A stretch of 64,000 bases of DNA from Azoarcus sp. KH32C (GTDB lineage: Bacteria; Pseudomonadota; Gammaproteobacteria; Burkholderiales; Rhodocyclaceae): the NCBI RefSeq assembly GCF_000349945.1, contig NC_020516.1:2418001-2482000 (forward strand), given 5' to 3'. The notes beneath the pieces are model-generated. The model had not been told where the DNA came from. It saw nothing but the letters and a program-made list of their open reading frames with translations, and did no database searches. Positions 17,312 through 26,923 of this stretch are shown piece by piece; positions within the stretch are counted from its first letter, which is position 1, and the number at the start of each line of letters is the position of its first letter. Made by a program: the position numbers and the translations under genes.

Positions 17312-17330
17312 GGTTCTGCATCCCAGTTCG

Positions 17331-20300
17331 TCAGAGAACCCGGATGTCGTTGTTGTCGAAGGTGTCGGCCGCGTTGGTGAGGGTGATGGTCGCCACCAGC
17401 GTCCGGCCTGCCGCGCTGCCGCCATCGGCATCGTAGTAGAGGTTGCCGGTGGTGCTGTCGTAGATCACGTGGATGCCGCCTCCGACCGTATCGCCAGCAC
17501 CTCCACCGTTACTCGTGGTGAATTCGGAGGCTGCGAGCGTTGAACCACTTGACGTGGAGAGCGCTCTAAAGGTGCCCAAGGACAGCTCGACGACGTCACC
17601 GGCGATGCCGGACGCGTTGAAGTCAGTGATCGTATCCACCGCGTTCGGTGCGGAGTTGAACACGAAGGTGTCACTGCCGCTACCGCCTGTGAGGATATCG
17701 GCTCCGTCTCCGCCGACGAGGCGATCATTGCCGCCGTCGCCGTTGATCGTGTCATTTCCACCGCCTCCGCGAAGCTCGTCTGCAGAAGTGGACCCGGTTA
17801 TCGCATCGCCGAATGCCGTGCCGATCACGCCCTCGAAGTTCTTATAAGAATCGGTACCGAGCCCCGTCGCGCTGAAGCTTGTGGTCGAAGAGCTTTGGAT
17901 CAGCGTGAAATTGATGAATCCGGTCGCGTCGGAGAAATCGAGCAGATCACTTCCTCCGGCGCCGTCGAGCGTGTCGTTGCCGCCACCACCGCGGATGATG
18001 TCGTTTGCGGAGCTGCCGGTGATCGTGTCCGAATTGTTGGTTCCAATGACCCCTTCAATGTTGCGGTAGGTGTCGGTTCCGAGGCCCGTCGAGGCCGGGG
18101 TATTGAAGTTTGTGTCGGTGCTGGATTGACTAAGTGTGAAGTTGAGGCCATTGGTGCCAGCAGTGTCCGAGAAATCTATCAGATCCTCCGATCCCGCTCC
18201 CCCATCAATATTGTCGTTGCCTGCCCCCCCGCGCAAGACATCATTGCCGGAGCCTCCGTTGAGCGCGTCATTATTGTTTCCGCCCACCAACAAATCGGAT
18301 CCTGCATTTCCGTTCAGGGCGTCATTGCCGTCACCTCCGACTAGGACGGACTGAAATGGACCATCGGTCAGAGTGTCACCGCCGGATTTTCCGTCTAGAT
18401 AGGATGCTTGGTAGGTGCCGGCCGATGTAAGGTCAACAGTGTCTGCAGTGTTGCCGTTGGAAACTGAGCGGATATCAATAGTGACCGTGGCGGTCGTGCT
18501 GCCACCAGCGCTGTCAGAAACCGTGTACTGGAAGCTGCCAGCTGTAGCGCCAGCGGTGCTTCCGGTCGTGAAGCTGATAGTGCCGTCAGCATTCAGGCTC
18601 AGGCCGGAAATGCCGCTGGCGCCGCTCACGTTTGTAATGGAGAGTGCCGCGCCGTCGATATCGGTGTCGTTGCCCAACAGCGCACTGGTGGAGATGGTCG
18701 CAGATGTGTTGGTTGTGACGATTAGCTTGTCAGCTACCGTGACGGGGGCATCGTTGACCGGTAACAGGTTGAACGACTCGGTGGCTGCGATGCTGCCGCC
18801 GTGGCCGTCGGTGACGTTGTAGCCCAGCGTCACGGCGCCGTTGTAATTCACGGCGGGCGTGATCGTGAAAGTGCCGTTGCCGTTGTCGACGACCGAGCCG
18901 TGGTTGGCGGTGAGGCCGGACACGGAGAGCGTGTCGCCATCGACGTCGGTGAAGCCGGCGAGCAGGTTGGCGGCAGTGACCGTGTAGGCGGTGTCTTCGG
19001 TGCCGCTCGCGAGGGTGGCCTGGGTGCCGGTGAGGGTTGGCGCGTCGTTGACCGCGGCGAGGTTGAATGACTCGGTGGCTGCGATGCTGCCGCCGTGGCC
19101 GTCGGTGACGTTGTAGGCCAGCGTCACGGCGCCGTTGTAATTCGCGGCGGGCGTGATCGTGAAGGTGCCGTTGCCGTTGTCGACGACCGAGCCGTGGTTG
19201 GCGGTGAGGCCGGACACGGAGAGCGTGTCGCCATCGACGTCGGTGAAGCCGGCGAGCAGGTTGGCGGCAGTGACCGTGTAGGCGGTGTCTTCGGTGCCGC
19301 CCGCGAGGGTGGCCTGGGTGCCGGTGAGGGTTGGCGCGTCGTTGACCGCGGCGAGGTTGAATGACTCGGTGGCTGCGATGCTGCCGCCGTGGCCGTCGGT
19401 GACGTTGTAGGCCAGCGTCACGGCGCCGTTGTAATTCGCGGCGGGCGTGATCGTGAAGGTGCCGTTGCCGTTGTCGACGACCGAGCCGTGGTTGGCGGTG
19501 AGGCCGGACACGGAGAGCGTGTCGCCATCGACGTCGGTGAAGCCGGCGAGCAGGTTGGCGGCAGTGACCGTGTAGGCGGTGTCTTCGGTGCCGCCCGCGA
19601 GGGTGGCCTGGGTGCCGGTGAGGGTTGGCGCATCGTTGGAGCCGGTGATGGTGACGGTGGCGGTCTTGGTCACGACGCCGCCGTGGCCGTCATCGACGGT
19701 GTAGGCGAAGCTGTCGGTGGCGGTCTCGCCCGCGGCCAGGTGCTCGAACTGGCCGTTCTGATCGTAGCTGAAGGTGCCGTCGCCGTTGTTGGTGACGGCG
19801 CCGACGGTGCCGGTGGTGTCGATCGAGAAGCTGTGGCCGTCGCTCGTGTCGGCGTCGGTGAAGCTCGCGGCGAGCGTCGCGGCCGGGCCGTTCTCGGCGG
19901 CGCCGGTGCTGATGTCGCTGACGACCGGCGCATCGTTGGAGCCGGTGATGGTGACGGTGGCGGTCTTGGTCACGACGCCGCCGTGGCCGTCATCGACGGT
20001 GTAGGCGAAGCTGTCGGTGGCGGTCTCGCCCGCGGCCAGGTGCTCGAACTGGCCGTTCGGATCGTAGCTGAAGGTGCCGTCGCCGTTGTTGGTGACGGCG
20101 CCGACGGTGCCGGTGGTGTCGATCGAGAAGCTGTGGCCGTCGCTCGTGTCGGCGTCGGTGAAGCTCGCGGCGAGCGTCGCGGCCGGGCCGTTCTCGGCGG
20201 CGCCGGTGCTGATGTCGCTGACGACCGGCGCATCGTTGGAGCCGGTGATGGTGACGGTGGCGGTCTTGGTCACGACGCCGCCGTGGCCGTCATCGACGGT

Positions 20301-23300
20301 GTAGGCGAAGCTGTCGGTGGCGGTCTCGCCCACGGCCAGGTGCTCGAACTGGCCGTTCGGATCGTAGCTGAAGGTGCCGTCGCCGTTGTTGGTGACGGCG
20401 CCGACGGTGCCGGTGGTGTCGATCGAGAAGCTGTGGCCGTCGCTCGTGTCGGCGTCGGTGAAGCTCGCGGCGAGCGTCGCGGCCGGGCCGTTCTCGGCGG
20501 CGCCGGTGCTGATGTCGCTGACGACCGGCGCATCGTTGGAGCCGGTGATGGTGACGGTGGCGGTCTTGGTCACGACGCCGCCGTGGCCGTCATCGACGGT
20601 ATAGGCGAAGCTGTCGGTGGCGGTCTCGCCCGCGGCCAGGTGCTCGAACTGGCCGTTCTGATCGTAGCTGAAGGTGCCGTCGCCGTTGTTGGTGACGGCG
20701 CCGACGGTGCCGGTGGTGTCGATCGAGAAGCTGTGGCCGTCGCTCGTGTCGGCGTCGGTGAAGCTCGCGGCGAGCGTCGTGGCCGGGCCGTTCTCGGCGG
20801 CGCCGGTGCTGATGTCGCTGACGACCGGCGCATCGTTGGAGCCGGTGATGGTGACGGTGGCGGTCTTGGTCACGACGCCGCCGTGGCCGTCATCGACGGT
20901 ATAGGCGAAGCTGTCGGTGGCGGTCTCGCCCGCGGCCAGGTGCTCGAACTGGCCGTTCGGATCGTAGCTGAAGGTGCCGTCGCCGTTGTTGGTGACGGCG
21001 CCGACGGTGCCGGTGGTGTCGATCGAGAAGCTGTGGCCGTCGCTCGTGTCGGCGTCGGTGAAGCTCGCGGCGAGCGTCGCGGCCGGGCCGTTCTCGGCGG
21101 CGCCGGTGCTGATGTCGCTGACGACCGGCGCATCGTTGGAGCCGGTGATGGTGACGGTGGCGGTCTTGGTCACGACGCCGCCGTGGCCGTCATCGACGGT
21201 GTAGGCGAAGCTGTCGGTGGCGGTCTCGCCCACGGCCAGGTGCTCGAACTGGCCGTTCGGATCGTAGCTGAAGGTGCCGTCGCCGTTGTTGGTGACGGCG
21301 CCGACGGTGCCGGTGGTGTCGATCGAGAAGCTGTGGCCGTCGCTCGTGTCGGCGTCGGTGAAGCTCGCGGCGAGCGTCGCGGCCGGGCCGTTCTCGGCGG
21401 CGCCGGTGCTGATGTCGCTGACGACCGGCGCATCGTTGGAGCCGGTGATGGTGACGGTGGCGGTCTTGGTCACGACGCCGCCGTGGCCGTCATCGACGGT
21501 GTAGGCGAAGCTGTCGGTGGCGGTCTCGCCCACGGCCAGGTGCTCGAACTGGCCGTTCGGATCGTAGCTGAAGGTGCCGTCGCCGTTGTTGGTGACGGCG
21601 CCGACGGTGCCGGTGGTGTCGATCGAGAAGCTGTGGCCGTCGCTCGTGTCGGCGTCGGTGAAGCTCGCGGCGAGCGTCGCGGCCGGGCCGTTCTCGGCGG
21701 CGCCGGTGCTGATGTCGCTGACGACCGGCGCATCGTTGGAGCCGGTGATGGTGACGGTGGCGGTCTTGGTCACGACGCCGCCGTGGCCGTCATCGACGGT
21801 GTAGGCGAAGCTGTCGGTGGCGGTCTCGCCCGCGGCCAGGTGCTCGAACTGGCCGTTCGGATCGTAGCTGAAGGTGCCGTCGCCGTTGTTGGTGACGGCG
21901 CCGACGGTGCCGGTGGTGTCGATCGAGAAGCTGTGGCCGTCGCTCGTGTCGGCGTCGGTGAAGCTCGCGGCGAGCGTCGCGGCCGGGCCGTTCTCGGCGG
22001 CGCCGGTGCTGATGTCGCTGACGACCGGCGCATCGTTGGAGCCGGTGATGGTGACGGTGGCGGTCTTGGTCACGACGCCGCCGTGGCCGTCATCGACGGT
22101 GTAGGCGAAGCTGTCGGTGGCGGTCTCGCCCACGGCCAGGTGCTCGAACTGGCCGTTCGGATCGTAGCTGAAGGTGCCGTCGCCGTTGTTGGTGACGGCG
22201 CCGACGGTGCCGGTGGTGTCGATCGAGAAGCTGTGGCCGTCGCTCGTGTCGGCGTCGGTGAAGCTCGCGGCGAGCGTCGCGGCCGGGCCGTTCTCGGCGG
22301 CGCCGGTGCTGATGTCGCTGACGACCGGCGCATCGTTGGAGCCGGTGATGGTGACGGTGGCGGTCTTGGTCACGACGCCGCCGTGGCCGTCATCGACGGT
22401 ATAGGCGAAGCTGTCGGTGGCGGTCTCGCCCGCGGCCAGGTGCTCGAACTGGCCGTTCGGATCGTAGCTGAAGGTGCCGTCGCCGTTGTTGGTGACGGCG
22501 CCGACGGTGCCGGTGGTGTCGATCGAGAAGCTGTGGCCGTCGCTCGTGTCGGCGTCGGTGAAGCTCGCGGCGAGCGTCGCGGCCGGGCCGTTCTCGGCGG
22601 CGCCGGTGCTGATGTCGCTGACGACCGGCGCATCGTTGGAGCCGGTGATGGTGACGGTGGCGGTCTTGGTCACGACGCCGCCGTGGCCGTCATCGACGGT
22701 GTAGGCGAAGCTGTCGGTGGCGGTCTCGCCCGCGGCCAGGTGCTCGAACTGGCCGTTCGGATCGTAGCTGAAGGTGCCGTCGCCGTTGTTGGTGACGGCG
22801 CCGACGGTGCCGGTGGTGTCGATCGAGAAGCTGTGGCCGTCGCTCGTGTCGGCGTCGGTGAAGCTCGCGGCGAGCGTCGCGGCCGGGCCGTTCTCGGCGG
22901 CGCCGGTGCTGATGTCGCTGACGACCGGCGCATCGTTGGAGCCGGTGATGGTGACGGTGGCGGTCTTGGTCACGACGCCGCCGTGGCCGTCATCGACGGT
23001 GTAGGCGAAGCTGTCGGTGGCGGTCTCGCCCGCGGCCAGGTGCTCGAACTGGCCGTTCGGATCGTAGCTGAAGGTGCCGTCGCCGTTGTTGGTGACGGCG
23101 CCGACGGTGCCGGTGGTGTCGATCGAGAAGCTGTGGCCGTCGCTCGTGTCGGCGTCGGTGAAGCTCGCGGCGAGCGTCGCGGCCGGGCCGTTCTCGGCGG
23201 CGCCGGTGCTGATGTCGCTGACGACCGGCGCATCGTTGGAGCCGGTGATGGTGACGGTGGCGGTCTTGGTCACGACGCCGCCGTGGCCGTCATCGACGGT

Positions 23301-25628
23301 ATAGGCGAAGCTGTCGGTGGCGGTCTCGCCCGCGGCCAGGTGCTCGAACTGGCCGTTCGGATCGTAGCTGAAGGTGCCGTCGCCGTTGTTGGTGACGGCG
23401 CCGACGGTGCCGGTGGTGTCGATCGAGAAGCTGTGGCCGTCGCTCGTGTCGGCGTCGGTGAAGCTCGCGGCGAGCGTCGCGGCCGGGCCGTTCTCGGCGG
23501 CGCCGGTGCTGATGTCGCTGACGACCGGCGCATCGTTGGAGCCGGTGATGGTGACGGTGGCGGTCTTGGTCACGACGCCGCCGTGGCCGTCATCGACGGT
23601 GTAGGCGAAGCTGTCGGTGGCGGTCTCGCCCACGGCCAGGTGCTCGAACTGGCCGTTCGGATCGTAGCTGAAGGTGCCGTCGCCGTTGTTGGTGACGGCG
23701 CCGACGGTGCCGGTGGTGTCGATCGAGAAGCTGTGGCCGTCGCTCGTGTCGGCGTCGGTGAAGCTCGCGGCGAGCGTCGCGGCCGGGCCGTTCTCGGCGG
23801 CGCCGGTGCTGATGTCGCTGACGACCGGCGCATCGTTGGTGCCCGTGACGGTGATGGTGAGGGTCTGGATGTTCGAGTCGGCGCTGCCGTCGTTGGCCTT
23901 GAAGCTGACGACGACGTCCAGGGTGGCGCCGGCGGCGAGGTGGTCGTAGGCGCCGACTGTCGGGTCGAAGCTGTAGTGGCCGTCGGCGCCGAAGCTGAGG
24001 CCGGCCGGAGCGGGACCGCTGGTGAGGCTGTAGCTGAGCACGGCGCCGTCGTCGGCGTCGGTGGCACCGACCGAGCCGTGGATCACGGCACCGCCCTCGG
24101 TGGCGGCACCGGTGGCGACGGCTGCGACCGGGGCATCGTTGGTGCCGGTAAGCGTCACCGTAACCGTCTGCACAACCGTCCCGCCCGCTCCGTCACTGAC
24201 GGTGACGTCATACTTTTGCACGACCGTCTGGCCAGCGGCGAGGTGGTCGAGGGCTCCGTCCGGAACGGTGAAATTCCAGCCAACCGTGGTGTTCGTGTCG
24301 TCGACAGAGCCGAGTGAAAAGGTGCCAACGTAGCCGGTTCCGCCGCCCTGGGCTGCGAAACTGGCGTTATGGACGCTACCGAAGTCGGCATCAGTAAAGT
24401 CGATGACGCCTGACTTGATATGGGTCGCGGTGTTTTCACCTGCAGCGCCGTCGGCAATTTCAGTGATGCCGCCCGTCGCAGTGGTCGTGGCGGCTGCCAT
24501 CGTCGGACCCGAGTTCTTGACGCCGAGGAAATCGTTGTTGGTCAGGTCGTGCAGGCCGTTGAGCTTGATTGCGAGTTCCGGAGTGGAGGGGTTGCCGTTG
24601 ATATCGGCATAGACGTAGGTGGCATTGTTGGCGACGTCCTTGACGAACCAGACGCCGTTTGCGGTGGCGGTGGTCCCGCCCCAGTTCAGGTCCGTGGTAC
24701 CCAGAAGTTGGGTCAGATCGATCTTGTCCTGTTCGGCGACGGCGGCAATGTCCTTGACGCCCTTGAAGTCGGTGATGGTGTCCGGCGAGCCGTTCGCGGA
24801 GTCGGACCAGGAATCCAGGTCATCGTGGTCGTAACCATGGTGACGGTGTTCGTCGTCATGTTCATCCCGATCCTGGGCTCGGAGGCCGGCACTGAATGCG
24901 AAGTTGTCGGAACCGGCGCCGCCGGTCAGGATGTCGGTGCCGGTGCCGCCGACGAGGAGGTCGTCGCCCGCGCCGCCGTCGAGGCGGTCATTGGCGCCTT
25001 CGCCGAAGAGGCGATCATTTCCGCCTTCGCCGTACACGAGATCGTTGCCGTTTCCTGCGTAAATGTCGTCGTTGCCGCCGACCGGTCCGTTCGTGCCGTT
25101 GTCACCCCAGATCGTATCGTTGCCGTTGCCGGAATAGATGCGGTCATTGCCCACGGGCGAGGTGACGGTGCCTGCGCTCGCGTACGCGGCGTAGGTGTTG
25201 TAGCCGTCGCCATAGATGGTGTCGCTGCCGTTTTCCGATGTCGATTGGAAGCGGGTGGATGCGGTGCCGATGGCGTCGTCGCCGGAGCCGCCGTAGATTC
25301 GGTCCGCGCCGTTGCCGCCCGACAGTAGATCGTTGCCGGCGCCGCCGAAGAGCAGATCCTGGCCGTTGCCCCCGTCGATCGTGTCGTCGCCGTCGCCGCC
25401 TTCGAGGATATCGTTCCCGTTTTCGCCGAACAGCGTATCGTTTCCGGTGTCGCCGCTTACGACGTCATCGCCATTGCCGGCATAGACCGTGTCGTTGCCA
25501 GAGCCAGCGCTTACGGTATCGTTCCCGTTTCCCGAATTGACGATGTCGTCGCCTGCGCCGGCAATGATGGTGTCGGCGCCATTAGTGCCGTTCAGGGTGT
25601 CATCACCCGTGGTGCCGTTGATGGCCAT
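17331..25628 (-). CDS. Giant RTX/VCBS repeat surface protein (adhesin-like, type I secreted)
   Basis: This 2765-residue protein starts directly with RTX nonapeptides (GNGNDTV, GGDGDDTI types, residues about 1-240), with no Sec signal. A His/Asp-rich insert (DEHDDEHRHHGYDHDD) and one C-terminal-like module (DTITDF...DKIDLTQLLG) follow. Then come two divergent VCBS domains, fourteen nearly identical 100-residue VCBS domains (about 601-2000), three 98-residue cadherin-like domains, one further Ig-like domain, a second RTX block and a C-terminus ending NNDIRVL, suited to type I secretion. RTX repeats fold in external calcium. Architecture suggests attachment or biofilm matrix. It has no GG leader, so the C39 exporter at 53.5 kb is an unlikely secretion route. 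No dedicated exporter is adjacent. Confidence 0.9.
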   Translation of the reverse strand: MAINGTTGDDTLNGTNGADTIIAGAGDDIVNSGNGNDTVSAGSGNDTVYAGNGDDVVSGDTGNDTLFGENGNDILEGGDGDDTIDGGNGQDLLFGGAGNDLLSGGNGADRIYGGSGDDAIGTASTRFQSTSENGSDTIYGDGYNTYAAYASAGTVTSPVGNDRIYSGNGNDTIWGDNGTNGPVGGNDDIYAGNGNDLVYGEGGNDRLFGEGANDRLDGGAGDDLLVGGTGTDILTGGAGSDNFAFSAGLRAQDRDEHDDEHRHHGYDHDDLDSWSDSANGSPDTITDFKGVKDIAAVAEQDKIDLTQLLGTTDLNWGGTTATANGVWFVKDVANNATYVYADINGNPSTPELAIKLNGLHDLTNNDFLGVKNSGPTMAAATTTATGGITEIADGAAGENTATHIKSGVIDFTDADFGSVHNASFAAQGGGTGYVGTFSLGSVDDTNTTVGWNFTVPDGALDHLAAGQTVVQKYDVTVSDGAGGTVVQTVTVTLTGTNDAPVAAVATGAATEGGAVIHGSVGATDADDGAVLSYSLTSGPAPAGLSFGADGHYSFDPTVGAYDHLAAGATLDVVVSFKANDGSADSNIQTLTITVTGTNDAPVVSDISTGAAENGPAATLAASFTDADTSDGHSFSIDTTGTVGAVTNNGDGTFSYDPNGQFEHLAVGETATDSFAYTVDDGHGGVVTKTATVTITGSNDAPVVSDISTGAAENGPAATLAASFTDADTSDGHSFSIDTTGTVGAVTNNGDGTFSYDPNGQFEHLAAGETATDSFAYTVDDGHGGVVTKTATVTITGSNDAPVVSDISTGAAENGPAATLAASFTDADTSDGHSFSIDTTGTVGAVTNNGDGTFSYDPNGQFEHLAAGETATDSFAYTVDDGHGGVVTKTATVTITGSNDAPVVSDISTGAAENGPAATLAASFTDADTSDGHSFSIDTTGTVGAVTNNGDGTFSYDPNGQFEHLAAGETATDSFAYTVDDGHGGVVTKTATVTITGSNDAPVVSDISTGAAENGPAATLAASFTDADTSDGHSFSIDTTGTVGAVTNNGDGTFSYDPNGQFEHLAAGETATDSFAYTVDDGHGGVVTKTATVTITGSNDAPVVSDISTGAAENGPAATLAASFTDADTSDGHSFSIDTTGTVGAVTNNGDGTFSYDPNGQFEHLAVGETATDSFAYTVDDGHGGVVTKTATVTITGSNDAPVVSDISTGAAENGPAATLAASFTDADTSDGHSFSIDTTGTVGAVTNNGDGTFSYDPNGQFEHLAAGETATDSFAYTVDDGHGGVVTKTATVTITGSNDAPVVSDISTGAAENGPAATLAASFTDADTSDGHSFSIDTTGTVGAVTNNGDGTFSYDPNGQFEHLAVGETATDSFAYTVDDGHGGVVTKTATVTITGSNDAPVVSDISTGAAENGPAATLAASFTDADTSDGHSFSIDTTGTVGAVTNNGDGTFSYDPNGQFEHLAVGETATDSFAYTVDDGHGGVVTKTATVTITGSNDAPVVSDISTGAAENGPAATLAASFTDADTSDGHSFSIDTTGTVGAVTNNGDGTFSYDPNGQFEHLAAGETATDSFAYTVDDGHGGVVTKTATVTITGSNDAPVVSDISTGAAENGPATTLAASFTDADTSDGHSFSIDTTGTVGAVTNNGDGTFSYDQNGQFEHLAAGETATDSFAYTVDDGHGGVVTKTATVTITGSNDAPVVSDISTGAAENGPAATLAASFTDADTSDGHSFSIDTTGTVGAVTNNGDGTFSYDPNGQFEHLAVGETATDSFAYTVDDGHGGVVTKTATVTITGSNDAPVVSDISTGAAENGPAATLAASFTDADTSDGHSFSIDTTGTVGAVTNNGDGTFSYDPNGQFEHLAAGETATDSFAYTVDDGHGGVVTKTATVTITGSNDAPVVSDISTGAAENGPAATLAASFTDADTSDGHSFSIDTTGTVGAVTNNGDGTFSYDQNGQFEHLAAGETATDSFAYTVDDGHGGVVTKTATVTITGSNDAPTLTGTQATLAGGTEDTAYTVTAANLLAGFTDVDGDTLSVSGLTANHGSVVDNGNGTFTITPAANYNGAVTLAYNVTDGHGGSIAATESFNLAAVNDAPTLTGTQATLAGGTEDTAYTVTAANLLAGFTDVDGDTLSVSGLTANHGSVVDNGNGTFTITPAANYNGAVTLAYNVTDGHGGSIAATESFNLAAVNDAPTLTGTQATLASGTEDTAYTVTAANLLAGFTDVDGDTLSVSGLTANHGSVVDNGNGTFTITPAVNYNGAVTLGYNVTDGHGGSIAATESFNLLPVNDAPVTVADKLIVTTNTSATISTSALLGNDTDIDGAALSITNVSGASGISGLSLNADGTISFTTGSTAGATAGSFQYTVSDSAGGSTTATVTIDIRSVSNGNTADTVDLTSAGTYQASYLDGKSGGDTLTDGPFQSVLVGGDGNDALNGNAGSDLLVGGNNNDALNGGSGNDVLRGGAGNDNIDGGAGSEDLIDFSDTAGTNGLNFTLSQSSTDTNFNTPASTGLGTDTYRNIEGVIGTNNSDTITGSSANDIIRGGGGNDTLDGAGGSDLLDFSDATGFINFTLIQSSSTTSFSATGLGTDSYKNFEGVIGTAFGDAITGSTSADELRGGGGNDTINGDGGNDRLVGGDGADILTGGSGSDTFVFNSAPNAVDTITDFNASGIAGDVVELSLGTFRALSTSSGSTLAASEFTTSNGGGAGDTVGGGIHVIYDSTTGNLYYDADGGSAAGRTLVATITLTNAADTFDNNDIRVL
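18751..19632 (-). repeat. Three 294-bp tandem repeats (cadherin-like domains)
   Basis: Three consecutive 294-base units (boundaries about 18751, 19045, 19339 and 19633) encode 98-residue domains beginning TLTGTQATLAGGTEDTAY and ending in NDAP. The last unit in coding order carries most changes (LPVNDAP in place of AAVNDAP, and VNYNGAVTLGY). Confidence 0.9.
19627..23826 (-). repeat. Fourteen 300-bp tandem repeats (VCBS domains)
   Basis: The string GGCGCATCGTTGGAGCCGG recurs every 300 bases from 19627 to 23527, giving fourteen units. The units differ at only a few codons: DPNGQ or DQNGQ, HLAAGE or HLAVGE, and one ATTLAA. Each unit encodes a 100-residue VCBS domain from VVSDISTGAAENG to TGSNDAP. 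Such identity points to recent expansion or ongoing gene conversion, and unit number may vary between cells or assemblies. Confidence 0.95.
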
Positions 25629-25797
25629 GATCCTTCCCCTTTATCCAAATTGACTTGACACCGCTGGGATAGAAACGCTTTCCCTAAACTGCGCTGATTG
25701 TGTTTTGTGGTTGGTTACCCAACCGTGAATTACGGGGCAAGCTGCCGGAAAACTAGCGTTCTGCGGGAATAGCTTTGATAGTCGTGTGAAATATTCG

Positions 25798-26085
25798 TCA
25801 GTTGTCGGCCGCGAGTCGGCAGGCCCGAATGCGTATCGCCATGCCGGTACGTCCAGCATGTTGTTCAATCCTTACGACCTTACCCTGGCAGTTCAGCGCG
25901 AACGCGCGGCCAGCGACAGTGAGTTCGACTGTGACATTCACCTCGTTGCCTATCGGCGCATCGCTGTTAAGTTCGAAGTAGAGGCCGGAGGCGCTGATGT
26001 CGCGCGTAGCGCCACCAACGCCGCCGTCACCGCTGAGCGGGAGTGCGATCTGTTCGCGAGGCTCTGATCGAAGTTCTTCTTTCAT
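25798..26085 (-). CDS. PilZ-domain protein (putative c-di-GMP effector)
   Basis: This 95-residue protein is a single PilZ domain. An arginine pair near the N-terminus (RSEPREQ, a shortened form of RxxxR) and DISASGLYFEL (the D/NxSxxG motif) are the c-di-GMP-binding elements. A beta-barrel continuation follows (VNVTVELTVAGRAFALNCQGKVVRIE). It lies 169 bases upstream of the adhesin gene on the same strand, so it may tune adhesin production or act in the same surface programme. The HD-GYP phosphodiesterase at 45.4 kb could affect its ligand. Start ATG has only a weak AGG site. Confidence 0.82.
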   Translation of the reverse strand: MKEELRSEPREQIALPLSGDGGVGGATRDISASGLYFELNSDAPIGNEVNVTVELTVAGRAFALNCQGKVVRIEQHAGRTGMAIRIRACRLAADN

Positions 26086-26230
26086 GCACCTAATCTATGC
26101 ATTACACGAACGTATCGCACGAGCAAAAACGCCTTTTTAATTAGTTGTTTTCAACGCCCATTTCGGTCCAAAATTAGGAGAAAAGTCCTAAAATTGGGTG
26201 CCAACCAAAACAAAAAACCGAGGTTGATTT

Positions 26231-26914
26231 GTGATTTGCGGGGAGGAGGTCAAGCCCATTTGCGTTTTTGTGGTAAGCGAATTTCCCATTGTGGCGTGGG
26301 GCATCGAACAGCTTGTGGAGAGTCGAGCGCCAGGCATGAAGTTACTGGGGGTCGCCCATGAATTCGCGAATGGCGCAGTGAAGTTTGATGAGGCAGAGCC
26401 CGATGTGGTCGTGGTCGATATCGACGGAAGGGAAGGTGTCGGTGCGATCGAAGGACTTCAGGGGCAGAGCCGGGCGCGCATCCTTGCGCTGACAGCGTCG
26501 GACAGTTCCGAACTACTCGATGGCGCGGTATTGGCGGGGGCCAATGGTGTAGTCAGGAAGACCGAACCGATAGCGGTGTTGCTCAAGGCGATCGAGCGAG
26601 TCCATCTGGGAGAGATCTGGGTCGACCGGATGGCTGCTGGCCGAATTTTCCTGGAGCTGGCCCGAAAGAAGAAGACTGAGCGGCAAGCGGATCCGGAGGC
26701 AGCGAGGATCGGGCTGCTAACGCGCAAGGAGCGGCTTACGGTGGCGGAGGTTGCGCGCAATGCGTCCGCGTCTCCACGGCAGATCGCGGAGCGAATGCAT
26801 ATCAGCGAACACACCTTGCGCAATCATTTGACTTCGATTTATGCGAAGCTTGAGCTCAATAATCGTCTTGAATTGTATGCTTACGCGCAGCGCCACGGAC
26901 TCGCTGCGAGCTGA
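26231..26914 (+). CDS. NarL/LuxR-type response regulator with atypical receiver
   Basis: This protein of about 227 residues has an N-terminal receiver-like domain and a C-terminal LuxR-type HTH (LTRKERLTVAEVARNASASPRQIAERM..HISEHTLRNHLTSIYAKL). The phospho-acceptor aspartate (VVVDIDG), threonine (ALTAS) and lysine (VVRKTE) are present, but the usual DD pair near the N-terminus is replaced by SE (VVSEFPIVAWG), so phosphorylation may be weak or absent. The GTG at 26231 has GAGG at good distance. An ATT codon at 26258 behind GGGGAGGAGG would give the more usual family N-terminus, so the start is not settled. Divergent from the PilZ gene. Target unknown. Confidence 0.8.
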   Translation: MICGEEVKPICVFVVSEFPIVAWGIEQLVESRAPGMKLLGVAHEFANGAVKFDEAEPDVVVVDIDGREGVGAIEGLQGQSRARILALTASDSSELLDGAVLAGANGVVRKTEPIAVLLKAIERVHLGEIWVDRMAAGRIFLELARKKKTERQADPEAARIGLLTRKERLTVAEVARNASASPRQIAERMHISEHTLRNHLTSIYAKLELNNRLELYAYAQRHGLAAS

Positions 26915-26923
26915 CTCCCGGCG

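Noticed and set aside
18751..23826. Regular repeats as a CRISPR array
   Set aside because: Units are 294 and 300 bases, coding and without short repeat-spacer alternation. No cas genes are nearby.
19389..24317. Open frame of 1642 codons on the + strand through the repeat array
   Set aside because: It is the antisense frame of the fourteen 300-bp repeats. The - strand frame has clear VCBS domains and ribosome signals, while this one is Gly/Val/Ala/Asp low complexity.
17331..25628. Adhesin as substrate of the C39 exporter at 53.5 kb
   Set aside because: The adhesin lacks a GG leader, and its C-terminus suits a non-C39 or C39-like type I exporter. The C39 domain at 53.5 kb is catalytically complete, fitting leader peptides instead.
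25641..25868. 75-codon frame between the adhesin and PilZ genes
   Set aside because: Overlaps the PilZ gene end, has no convincing ribosome site and no family features. The region is better read as the adhesin promoter.
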